From an uncultured Porphyromonas sp. (GTDB taxonomy: Bacteria > Bacteroidota > Bacteroidia > Bacteroidales > Porphyromonadaceae), in NCBI GenBank assembly GCA_945875135.1, contig CAMCJO010000101.1, forward strand, positions 1 to 7,474: a DNA stretch of 7,474 nucleotides, in the 5' to 3' direction. The first letter of the stretch is position 1, and every line of letters begins with the position of its first letter. Positions 1 to 6,587 of the stretch are shown one piece after another. The notes beneath the pieces were generated by a model that was not told the origin of the DNA, ran no database searches, and saw nothing but the letters and a program-made list of their open reading frames with translations. Made by a program: the position numbers and the translations under genes.

Positions 1-92
1 AACTCGTATCTGCTAAGAAATCAGTATGATACAAATTGGCAAGTAGTGCATTTAGGGAAAGCTGTCGACTGCGCTCCCAAGCGCATACAGAG

Positions 93-129
93 AGAGCGGC
101 CTCAAATCGTCGTGACCTGAGACCGCTCT
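93..129 (-). terminator. 12-bp hairpin after the EF-G2 stop codon (probable 3' end structure)
   Basis: Arms 93-104 and 118-129 are inverted repeats of 12 bases around a 13-base loop. Eleven pairs are Watson-Crick. The remaining one is a G-U wobble in minus-strand RNA but a C-A mismatch in plus-strand RNA, so the stem suits an RNA made in the direction of EF-G2. It begins 31 bases past the EF-G2 stop codon. There is no U-run after it, so it is not a textbook intrinsic terminator; it could be a 3' stabilising or processing structure. A smaller hairpin (TGCGC/GCGCA, 70-85) follows on the same strand. Confidence 0.45.
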
Positions 130-160
130 GATACTTAGTAGGGTAGCGGGAAGCCGTCTG

Positions 161-2317
161 TTACTCCTCCTCGCTCTCCTCTGCGTAGGCCTTCAGGAGT
201 GCCTCCTGGACATCTGTCGGTACTAGCTCGTAAGCGTCAAACTTCATGACAAAAGAAGCGCGACCACCCGTCAGCGAACTGAGCGAAGTAGAGTAGTCGC
301 TCATCTCCTTGAGAGGCACCTTGGCAGAGAGCTGCTCGTAGTTGCCATCGCTGCTCATACCCATGATGAGCGCACGGCGTCCCTGCAGGTCGCTCATCAC
401 ATCGCCTAGGTAGTCTGCGGGTACGGTCACATCGACACTGTAGATAGGCTCGAGGATCTTAGGACCTGCATTGCGGAAGGCCTCGCTAAAGGCATTGCGC
501 CCAGCCAGCATAAAGGAGATCTCATTGCTATCTACGGGGTGCATCTTACCATCGTAGACGATCACACGCACGTCGCGAGCATAGGATCCAGTCAGTGGAC
601 CACGCTCCATACGCTCCATGATACCCTTGAGGATAGCTGGCATGAAGCGGTTGTCGATGGCGCCACCTACGACACTATTGACGAAGATGAGCTTGCCACC
701 CCAGGCTAGTTCGACAGTCTGGGTGTCACGAGCCGTGATCTTGAACTCCTGGTTGTTAAAGCGGAAGACGCTCGGTAGCTCTTTGCCCTCCTCGTAAGGC
801 TCGACGATCAGATGTACCTCGCCAAATTGGCCAGCACCGCCCGACTGCTTCTTGTGACGGTAGTCAGCGCGTGCTGCTTTCGTAATGGTCTCACGGTAGG
901 GGATGCGTGGCTCCTCAAAGGTGACGGGGATCTTGTCATTGTTCTCCAGTCGCCACTTGAGCGTACGTAGGTGAAACTCTCCCTGACCATACACGATCAG
1001 CTGGCGTAGCTCCTTGCTCTGCTGAGCGATCCATGTGGGATCCTCCTCCTGCATACGTGTGAGCGCCTCGCTCAGCTTCTCAGCATCGGCACTGTTGACG
1101 GCTACGATAGCACGGCGGTACTTGGGAGCGGGGTACTCGATATTGGGGAACTGGTAGTCCACGCCCTTATCGTTGAGGGTGGCTCCACGACGTACATCCT
1201 TGAGCTTTACGGCAGCGCCAAAGTCTCCAGCGACGAGCTGGCTCACCTTCTCCTTTTGCGATCCAGCCACCACATTGATCTGGCCGAGGCGCTCCTTGGA
1301 GCCATTGTTCGCATTGGTCAAGTCCATGCCCTCCTTGAGGGTACCGCTCATAACCTTGAAGTAAGAGACCTCACCGATATGTGGCTCCACGGTACTCTTG
1401 AAGAAGTAGAGACTCACGGGAGCGGTAGCATCGGGCGCTACCTCGACGCCCTCCGTCGTGACGGGGAGCGCAGACTCGGTGACGCGAGGCGCTACATCAC
1501 CCAGGAAGGTCATCGTACGACGTACGCCCATATCCTTGAGTGCACTGACGCAGAAGACGGGATACATATCGCCGAGGACGATACCCTTGCGCATGCCCTG
1601 TACGATCTCCTCCTCGTCGAGCGAACCCTTCTCAAAGAAGGTCTCCATCAGATGCTCCTCGTGCTCAGCAGCCGACTCGATAAGTGCTTGGCGTAGCTCC
1701 TCGGCACGTTCTTGCTGATCAGCAGGGATCTCCAGCTCTTCGGGAGTACCGCCCTCGGGCTTCCACTGGTACATCTTCATATTGAGCACATCGACCACCT
1801 GATGGAAGTCTGGACCCTCCTGTACGGGATACTGTATGACGACCACTTTGCCACCGTAGCGAGCCTTGAGTCCAGCGACTGTGCTCTCGTAGTCTGCCTT
1901 GTCGCTATCTAGCTGATTGATGGTAAAGAGCACAGGCTTATGCAGTTGCTCTATGATACGCATCTGATTGATCAGACCGACCTCGACGCCCTCCTTGGCA
2001 TTGACCACAGCGAGAGCCGAGTCGGTCACATGGAGTGCGGCGACAGTGCCACCGACGAAGTCATCGGAGCCTGCGCAGTCGATGAAGTTGAGCTTGCGAC
2101 CAGCAAACTCGACACTAAATAGGGTTGAGAAAACGGTATAGCCATACTCCTTCTCTACGGGGAAGTAGTCGCACACGGTGTTTTGTGCTTCGATAGTCCC
2201 GCGGCGCTTGATGACGCCACTCTCAAAGAGCATAGCCTCGGCAAGAGTTGTCTTGCCGCTACCCGAGCCGCCGATGACGGCGATGTTTCGAATGTCTGAT
2301 GTCTGATACAATTGCAT
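161..2317 (-). CDS. fusA2: Elongation factor G paralog, EF-G2 type, with altered GTPase motifs
   Basis: This 718-residue protein has the full EF-G domain order: G domain with G' insert (about 1-275), domain II (297-390), domain III (400-475), domain IV (476-610) and domain V (620-700). EF-G moves tRNAs and mRNA through the ribosome. Domain IV is well conserved: loop SGGAGQFG (492-499), and tip loop DGKMHPVDSNE (589-599) with His593 at the position of the tip histidine of E. coli EF-G. Domain V has the usual VPLKEM and SLTGGRASF motifs. The G domain is atypical: P-loop GGSGSGKT (16-23) instead of AHxDAGKT, EYGYT (57-61) instead of ERGIT, DCAGS (80-84) instead of DTPGH, and NQLD (134-137) instead of NKMD. 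The histidine that promotes GTP hydrolysis is therefore Ser84. From memory, the Bacteroides thetaiotaomicron paralog EF-G2 lacks GTPase activity yet supports translation during carbon limitation and gut colonisation; equating this gene with it is inference. The C-terminus is acidic (ESEEE). The ATG is preceded by an AT-rich stretch, not by a nearby Shine-Dalgarno. The housekeeping EF-G is presumably elsewhere. Confidence 0.93.
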   Translation of the reverse strand: MQLYQTSDIRNIAVIGGSGSGKTTLAEAMLFESGVIKRRGTIEAQNTVCDYFPVEKEYGYTVFSTLFSVEFAGRKLNFIDCAGSDDFVGGTVAALHVTDSALAVVNAKEGVEVGLINQMRIIEQLHKPVLFTINQLDSDKADYESTVAGLKARYGGKVVVIQYPVQEGPDFHQVVDVLNMKMYQWKPEGGTPEELEIPADQQERAEELRQALIESAAEHEEHLMETFFEKGSLDEEEIVQGMRKGIVLGDMYPVFCVSALKDMGVRRTMTFLGDVAPRVTESALPVTTEGVEVAPDATAPVSLYFFKSTVEPHIGEVSYFKVMSGTLKEGMDLTNANNGSKERLGQINVVAGSQKEKVSQLVAGDFGAAVKLKDVRRGATLNDKGVDYQFPNIEYPAPKYRRAIVAVNSADAEKLSEALTRMQEEDPTWIAQQSKELRQLIVYGQGEFHLRTLKWRLENNDKIPVTFEEPRIPYRETITKAARADYRHKKQSGGAGQFGEVHLIVEPYEEGKELPSVFRFNNQEFKITARDTQTVELAWGGKLIFVNSVVGGAIDNRFMPAILKGIMERMERGPLTGSYARDVRVIVYDGKMHPVDSNEISFMLAGRNAFSEAFRNAGPKILEPIYSVDVTVPADYLGDVMSDLQGRRALIMGMSSDGNYEQLSAKVPLKEMSDYSTSLSSLTGGRASFVMKFDAYELVPTDVQEALLKAYAEESEEE

Positions 2318-2507
2318 AGCCTGTTATATTAGAGTGAATAATTTGTTTGCAACCTCCTAGACGCCGCTAGCTAGCGCAGCGATCGTCTTTGTAAGTTTAG
2401 CGAATAGGCTACTCGGAGGTGGGCGAAAGTAGGGGCTCCTGAAGCTTTGTTTCTCCCCTTACTTAGGCTTACTTGACTAGCCTCTCACCAAACTTGTCGC
2501 AAGGTAG
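2318..2507 (-). promoter_or_regulatory. Probable untranslated leader of EF-G2 with a hairpin
   Basis: This is most of the 306-base gap between helicase and EF-G2; I see no convincing small gene in it. On the minus strand it can form a hairpin from 2464-2455 and 2435-2427: AAGTA, a bulged A, GGGG pairing with CCCC, TACTT, which gives 9 pairs, one bulge and a 19-base loop. A perfect 12-base palindrome (CGCTAGCTAGCG, 2365-2376) lies closer to the gene. A perfect AGGAGG (2353-2358) lies 35 bases before the ATG, too far to be its ribosome binding site. That this is transcribed as a leader is inference from the promoter candidate at 2508-2538. Confidence 0.35.
2458..2474 (-). repeat. Tandem heptamer AAGTAAG x2, 10-base period
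   Basis: Two identical copies of AAGTAAG (minus strand) at 2468-2474 and 2458-2464 are separated by CCT. The 10-base period is about one helical turn, which would suit a dimeric DNA-binding protein. The copy nearer EF-G2 also forms one arm of the leader hairpin, and the other copy could compete for the same TACTT partner at 2427-2431. The repeat is seen directly; any role is speculative. Confidence 0.35.
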
Positions 2508-2538
2508 CAAATAATTCACAATTTTGCAATACCTAAAA
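2508..2538 (-). promoter_or_regulatory. Weak candidate promoter for EF-G2, Bacteroidota type
   Basis: Bacteroidota promoters recognised by the main sigma factor have a -33 TTTG and a -7 TAnnTTTG about 19-21 bases apart. The minus strand here has TTTT (2535-2538), 19 bases, then ATTATTTG (2508-2515), which fits the TTTG half of the -7 box but not its TA. It sits in the most AT-rich patch of the gap and just downstream of the helicase terminator candidate, so transcription would start near 2500, leaving a leader of about 180 bases. The match is imperfect. Confidence 0.25.
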
Positions 2539-2552
2539 GGTGCCTCAGCGTG

Positions 2553-2579
2553 AAAAAGAGGGAGTCTGGCGACTCTTTT
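2553..2579 (-). terminator. Terminator-like hairpin after the DEAD-box helicase
   Basis: On the minus strand GAGTC (2575-2571), a GCCA loop and GACTC (2566-2562) form a 5-bp stem. After CCTC comes a run of five T (2557-2553). An alternative longer pairing joins AAAAGAG (2579-2573) with CTCTTTT (2560-2554). The structure starts 45 bases past the helicase stop codon and precedes the EF-G2 promoter candidate, so it probably ends the upstream operon. The stem is short and the spacer before the T-run weakens it; A's on the other flank would also give a U-run to plus-strand RNA. Confidence 0.45.
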
Positions 2580-2623
2580 GGCTATGCTTTGGTGAGCGTG
2601 GACAGTGCTACAGGCTCGAGGCT

Positions 2624-4285
2624 TTACCGATCTTTCTGAATGGTGACACGGATGGGGCGACCGTTGTACTCCTCCTCGCTCAGGGCTGCTGCGACTGTCT
2701 CGGCCCATTCGCTGGCCACCTCAAAGTAGCTGTAGCTGGGACTGAGATCTATCTTGCCAATGGTGATTTTATAGGGGAGTGTGCGGTTGATCAATTCTAA
2801 GAGACGATTCGGATAGAGCTGGTCACGCTTGCCGAGGTTGATCCGTAGCGAGGTCATGGGCGGCAGGTCGGTGCGACTACGCTTTTTGGGAGCTTTGCAA
2901 TGCTCCGCGGGGGAACCTTTTGTCCTATACTTAGGCTCTTCGGTGGCCAGCTCTTGAGCCGAGAGGTCGGGCGTATTGGCGTAGTAGCGCATGATACGGT
3001 CCGCCTCCAGCGTGAGGACACGACGTATGATCTCCTCGGGAGGGAGCCAAGCGAGCTTCTGCACGATCGCATTGAGCAGCTCATCGTACTGGGTGCCATG
3101 CTCGTTGCTGTCGGCATACTCAATCCTGGTCGCTAGAGCGAAGAGTTGCTTCTTACAAATCTCCTGACCAGAGGGGAGGGGCATCGACTCAATACGAATG
3201 CCAGCGTGCTGCTCGATGATGCGTATCTGCTTGCTGTCGCGTAGATGGCAGATGGCTATCGAGAGACCCGTCTTGCCGGCACGGGCGGTGCGTCCGCTGC
3301 GGTGTGTGTAGCTGTCGGGATCGGCGGGCAGGCCATAGTGAAGCACATGAGTCACATCGTCTACATCGAGTCCACGTGCTGCTACGTCGGTCGCAACGAG
3401 CAGCTGCAGGTTGCGTATGCGGAAGCGGTTCATCACCATATCCCGCTGCGCTTGGCTCAGATCGCCATGTAGTGCATCGGCATTGTACCCATCTCGTATG
3501 AGCCACTCGGCGATCTCCTTGGTCTCGGCACGGGTACGGCAGAAGATGATTCCGTAGATATTGGGGTAGTAGTCGACGACACGCTTCAGAGCGGCATACT
3601 TGTGCCGTGCTGGGACCGCTACGTAGAGATGCTTGATGTCCGCATTCGCTTTATTGAGCGCACCTATCTGCACTTCGTGGGCATCGCTGATATAGTTGTC
3701 CGCTATCTCTCGCACCTCTCGGCTCATGGTGGCGGAAAAGAGCCAATGCTCTACCTGTTGCGGTACCGCCTGCAGGATCTCCTGCAGATCTCGCTGGAAG
3801 CCCATATCGAGCATCACATCGGCTTCGTCTAGGACGATGACTGAGACCTTGCGCAGCTTGACAGCTTTGCGCCGGAGCAGGTCGCATAGTCTGCCGGGAG
3901 TGGCTACTATAATCTGGTATCCCTTGGCGAGCTGACGGATCTGCTCTTCGATGGAGGCACCGCCGTAAAGGGCTAAGATTTGACGAACGGAGGTGTACTT
4001 AGCCAAAGCGACTAAGTCGCTCTGTACCTGTATTGCCAGCTCTCGTGTTGGCGTGAGAATGAGTCCACAGGGTGCGGAGCCTTTTGCCTGTATGATGCGC
4101 TCTAAGAGGGGCAGTCCGTAGGCGGCTGTCTTGCCCGAGCCGGTCTTGGAGAGCGCAATCAAATCCCCGCGATGGCTAGATAGGTATGGGATGACCTCCT
4201 GCTGTACAGGCATCGGCTCTGAGAAGCCTAGGTCGGTGGTGGCACGAAGGAGTTCGGGCGAAAGGGCTAGTGTGTCAAAGGTCAT
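2624..4285 (-). CDS. DEAD-box RNA helicase with C-terminal DbpA-type RNA-binding domain
   Basis: This 553-residue ATP-dependent RNA helicase has every core motif. They are the Q motif (Phe21 to Gln28), motif I SKTGSGKT (46-53, with Ser where Ala is usual), Ia PTREL (79-83), GG (108-109), Ib TPGR (129-132), II DEAD (153-156), III SAT (184-186), IV around IIFCRT (246-251), V ATDVAARGLDV (298-308) and VI HRSGRTARAG (328-337). A helical region and a basic linker (about 460-472, KAPKKRSR) lead to an RRM-like DbpA domain at 480-552. In DbpA of E. coli and YxiN of Bacillus this domain type binds a 23S rRNA hairpin, so a role in large-subunit assembly is plausible; CsdA/DeaD-like roles in mRNA handling are the alternative, and I assign no symbol. 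The ATG lies 18 bases after the aroA stop codon without a clear Shine-Dalgarno, consistent with co-transcription. No truncation or frameshift is visible. Confidence 0.93.
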   Translation of the reverse strand: MTFDTLALSPELLRATTDLGFSEPMPVQQEVIPYLSSHRGDLIALSKTGSGKTAAYGLPLLERIIQAKGSAPCGLILTPTRELAIQVQSDLVALAKYTSVRQILALYGGASIEEQIRQLAKGYQIIVATPGRLCDLLRRKAVKLRKVSVIVLDEADVMLDMGFQRDLQEILQAVPQQVEHWLFSATMSREVREIADNYISDAHEVQIGALNKANADIKHLYVAVPARHKYAALKRVVDYYPNIYGIIFCRTRAETKEIAEWLIRDGYNADALHGDLSQAQRDMVMNRFRIRNLQLLVATDVAARGLDVDDVTHVLHYGLPADPDSYTHRSGRTARAGKTGLSIAICHLRDSKQIRIIEQHAGIRIESMPLPSGQEICKKQLFALATRIEYADSNEHGTQYDELLNAIVQKLAWLPPEEIIRRVLTLEADRIMRYYANTPDLSAQELATEEPKYRTKGSPAEHCKAPKKRSRTDLPPMTSLRINLGKRDQLYPNRLLELINRTLPYKITIGKIDLSPSYSYFEVASEWAETVAAALSEEEYNGRPIRVTIQKDR

Positions 4286-4303
4286 AGTGAAGGGGATGCG
4301 TGC

Positions 4304-5659
4304 TCATATATATAAAGGTGTCTCGATGACCTCGCAGAGCTTGCGAAGGTCTCGCCAGAAGGTGGGGTAGCTCTTGTCGACCGCTTGTGGAGTCTCTATC
4401 TCTAGCTGGTGATACCAGGCGAAGGGAGCCCACGCCATCACCATACGGTGGTCGGCATCTGTAGCAATGGGTACTGGGGTGTGAACGGAGCTTGGCGCAC
4501 TACCGGCTAAGCAGAAGCCGCTCTCCGTCTCGTAGGTGAGCTGATAACCGAGCTGCTCGCCATTGCGCAGAATGAGGGCGATGCGGTCGCTCTCTTTGAG
4601 GCGTAGGAGGCCTAGACCACGGAGCTGAGCTTTCTTCTGATAGTAGAGGAGGAGCGCAATGAGTGTGGGGGCGAAGTCAGGATTGTTCGACAGGGAGAGG
4701 CTCCCAAACGTGAGCTTACGCAAATGCTTCTGCAGGAGCTCGCTGTCGAAGCAGAGGGTGTCATCGCCGGCACTTAGCCATTCGGGGGAGATCTGTAGGA
4801 GATCTAAGGAACGTGCGTCAGGCTGTAAGCTCTGCGCTGGGACGTTGGTTAGCAAGAGCTGGCAGGGACGTGGCGCCATGAGCGCCCACTGGAGGGGGTA
4901 CTGCGCTGAGGACCAGTCACCAATGGGGTGCGAGAGTAGGCGTGTGAGCGTTGCCTCGCAGTAGGCTCCTGGGGCAACATAGATCCCGTGGCGATCAACT
5001 GTCAGCTCGATGCCGCACGCCTGTATCAGGGAGCAGGTCAACTGAATGTAAGAGGCACTGGGGAGCTGGTCGTCTTGCCAGCGAAGGGCTAGTCCGTGGG
5101 GCAGATAGGAAGCAATGAGGAGTAGGGCGCTGACCGTCTGGCTACTCTCTAGTCCGCTCGGCAGGGTTAGCGTGGAGAGACCTTTCTGCTGCGAGCTCAT
5201 CGGACGAATGCGCACCAGTGGGTAGAGCCCTTCGACAGGCTCTTGGGACGCAGGTTGGGCGAGGTCGGCTCCGAGTTGAGAGAGTAGTGCGATGAGCTGT
5301 GCCAGTGGTCGCTCTGTCATACGACGAACAGGCGAGACCAGCAGCACTTCTCGCTCTGTGGTCAAAGCGAAGAGTGCCGTCAAGAGGCGCATAGCCGTGC
5401 CCGAAGCCCCTACGGATATGCGCTCCTCGCTACTCCCCGAGGCGTGCAGCATCACCGCCAAGTCTTCGCAGAGGTCTAGCTGACGCCACAGCGAGGGGAT
5501 GGGCCGGTGCGCTAGTCGCGCCATCACAAAGAGCCGGTTGTAGAGACTCTTCGAGGGGGGCAGGGTGATGGATAGCTGTGGGGTCACTTTGCTTGTATGG
5601 AAGTGGCTAGACAAAGCGAACCTCCTCGACAGAGACTTTGAGTCCGTTGAGCCAGTCAC
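4304..5659 (-). CDS. aroA: 3-phosphoshikimate 1-carboxyvinyltransferase (EPSP synthase)
   Basis: AroA joins shikimate-3-phosphate and phosphoenolpyruvate, the sixth step of the shikimate pathway to chorismate. Numbered from the GTG at 5659 (451 residues), signatures are PPSKSLYNR (34-42), GASGTAMR (84-91), RRMTERP (112-118), ESSQ (171-174), DFAPTLIALL (328-337) with the catalytic Asp328, KESDR (355-359) with Glu356, DADHRM (401-406) and DKSYPTFWRDL (428-438) with Lys429. All expected catalytic residues are present. The residue after GTAMR is Leu92, where E. coli has Pro101. The start is unresolved. The GTG gives a 33-residue lead before PPSKS and a 53-base overlap with fmt. A TTG at 5614 has AGGAGG six bases upstream, gives a lead of 18 residues, closer to other family members, and only an 8-base overlap. 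No ATG lies before the first motif. The longest form is listed. Downstream, the helicase follows after 18 bases. Confidence 0.93.
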   Translation of the reverse strand: MTGSTDSKSLSRRFALSSHFHTSKVTPQLSITLPPSKSLYNRLFVMARLAHRPIPSLWRQLDLCEDLAVMLHASGSSEERISVGASGTAMRLLTALFALTTEREVLLVSPVRRMTERPLAQLIALLSQLGADLAQPASQEPVEGLYPLVRIRPMSSQQKGLSTLTLPSGLESSQTVSALLLIASYLPHGLALRWQDDQLPSASYIQLTCSLIQACGIELTVDRHGIYVAPGAYCEATLTRLLSHPIGDWSSAQYPLQWALMAPRPCQLLLTNVPAQSLQPDARSLDLLQISPEWLSAGDDTLCFDSELLQKHLRKLTFGSLSLSNNPDFAPTLIALLLYYQKKAQLRGLGLLRLKESDRIALILRNGEQLGYQLTYETESGFCLAGSAPSSVHTPVPIATDADHRMVMAWAPFAWYHQLEIETPQAVDKSYPTFWRDLRKLCEVIETPLYI

Positions 5660-6581
5660 GTGCCGAGAGCAGTTTCTTGCCCTGAGGCTTTAGCTGCTCG
5701 ATGAGGAGCAGTCCATCGCCACACTGCACGGCTAGTTGACCTTTGCGAGGCGAGAGGCACTGTCCCACGAGTCGCTCGTCCGCTTCCTGCTGCGGGAGCG
5801 TGGTAGCGTAGATCTTGACAAGGAGAGGCTCTTCGTTGGGAAGCTCTAGCATCGTCCAGGCACCAGGCTGAGGTGCCAAGCCACGTACCAGGTTGTGTAT
5901 CTCGTGCGCTGACTGGTGCCAGTCAATGCGCGTATTCTCTTTCGTAAGCTTAGGCGCAGGGCGCAGGTCGGGGTGCTCCTCTTGCGGGAGTGCTTGTGGG
6001 TAGCGCCCCTCGTGCTGCGTCAGTAGGCTCAAGCCGTGAGCCAGTAGCTCAGCACCCAGAGCCATCAGTTTGTCGTAAAGCGTGCCGAAGTTGTCCTCCG
6101 GCTCGATCGGACAGGCCGAAGCGGCAATGATGTCTCCCGTATCGATCTCGTGACGTAGCTGGAAGAGGGTCACACCCGTCTCGCTTTCGCCATTGATTAG
6201 TGCCCAATTGATCGGAGCGGCGCCACGATACTGCGGGAGTAGCGAGCCATGTATATTGACCGTCCCCCATGGGGGCAAGCTCCACACCTCACGAGGTAGC
6301 ATACGGAAGGCGACCACCACGCCGAGCGTTGGCTTTAGCTCCGTGAGTTGCTGGACGAAAGCGTCGTCTCGTAGGTTGGTCGGCTGTAATATAGGTAGTC
6401 CGAGCTTGGTCGCACAGACCTTGACCGCCGAGGGCTGTAGGCGGTGCCCACGACCCGCAGGCTTGTCGGGAGCCGTGACGACAGCGACAATAGGGTAGCC
6501 CTCGTCGACGAGACGCTCTAGGCAGGCCGTCGCAAAGGGAGCGGTGCCGTAAAAGATGATGCGAACTTGATCTTTCTTCAT
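5607..6581 (-). CDS. fmt: Methionyl-tRNA formyltransferase
   Basis: Fmt transfers the formyl group of 10-formyltetrahydrofolate to the amino group of Met-tRNA(fMet), producing the initiator tRNA used in bacterial translation. The 324-residue length is normal. The N-terminal Rossmann-like catalytic domain starts with IIFYGTAPFA (8-17) and has the TAPDKPAGRG loop (36-45). It also contains the active-site Asn109, the HGSLLP motif (111-116, His111) and Asp147 in the IDTGD segment (146-150). The OB-fold-like C-terminal domain that grips the tRNA runs from about 210 and ends with the LKPQGKKLLSARDWLNG motif (297-313). The ATG lies 6 bases after the stop of the channel gene, which suggests translational coupling, and the 3' end overlaps aroA. 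The last codons (EEVRFV) supply the AGGAGG that may serve aroA. The gene looks intact and functional. Confidence 0.97.
   Translation of the reverse strand: MKKDQVRIIFYGTAPFATACLERLVDEGYPIVAVVTAPDKPAGRGHRLQPSAVKVCATKLGLPILQPTNLRDDAFVQQLTELKPTLGVVVAFRMLPREVWSLPPWGTVNIHGSLLPQYRGAAPINWALINGESETGVTLFQLRHEIDTGDIIAASACPIEPEDNFGTLYDKLMALGAELLAHGLSLLTQHEGRYPQALPQEEHPDLRPAPKLTKENTRIDWHQSAHEIHNLVRGLAPQPGAWTMLELPNEEPLLVKIYATTLPQQEADERLVGQCLSPRKGQLAVQCGDGLLLIEQLKPQGKKLLSARDWLNGLKVSVEEVRFV
5621..5626 (-). promoter_or_regulatory. AGGAGG, candidate ribosome binding site deciding the aroA start
   Basis: A perfect AGGAGG on the minus strand sits six bases before a TTG (5612-5614) in the aroA frame. It is the only start candidate for aroA with a well-placed Shine-Dalgarno. 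Against it, these bases also encode Glu-Glu-Val of Fmt, and Bacteroidota ribosomes make little use of Shine-Dalgarno pairing. Confidence 0.3.
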
Positions 6582-6587
6582 AGCTGT

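Noticed and set aside
1..92. Possible gene fragment or RNA gene at the left edge
   Set aside because: No open frame with coding character, tRNA-like cloverleaf or repeat could be recognised in this short stretch; only the small 70-85 hairpin is visible.
1256..1696. A 146-codon open frame on the plus strand, antisense to EF-G2
   Set aside because: It lies wholly inside a well-conserved gene, has no recognisable domain, and such antisense frames are common opposite codon-biased GC-rich genes. Other plus-strand frames in the window are similar.
2353..2358. Perfect AGGAGG in the EF-G2 leader
   Set aside because: It is 35 bases before the ATG, and the only nearby start-like codon in reach (an adjoining TTG) opens a frame that stops after seven codons.
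2365..2376. Palindrome CGCTAGCTAGCG considered as a terminator or operator
   Set aside because: As RNA it gives only a 4-pair stem with a 4-base loop and no following U-run; an operator role has no support beyond symmetry.
2469..2708. A 79-codon minus-strand frame spanning the helicase 3' end and the gap
   Set aside because: It overlaps the conserved DbpA domain in another frame, has no ribosome site or family resemblance, and also crosses the terminator-like hairpin.
4305..4312. TATATATG on the minus strand just ahead of the helicase, one base off the -7 box
   Set aside because: No TTTG-like -33 element lies at the right distance and the sequence is the end of the aroA coding region; the 18-base gap favours co-transcription.
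6264..6275. Perfect 12-base palindrome CCCCCATGGGGG
   Set aside because: It encodes conserved Pro-Pro-Trp-Gly of Fmt and is explained by coding sequence; no other copy was seen in the window.
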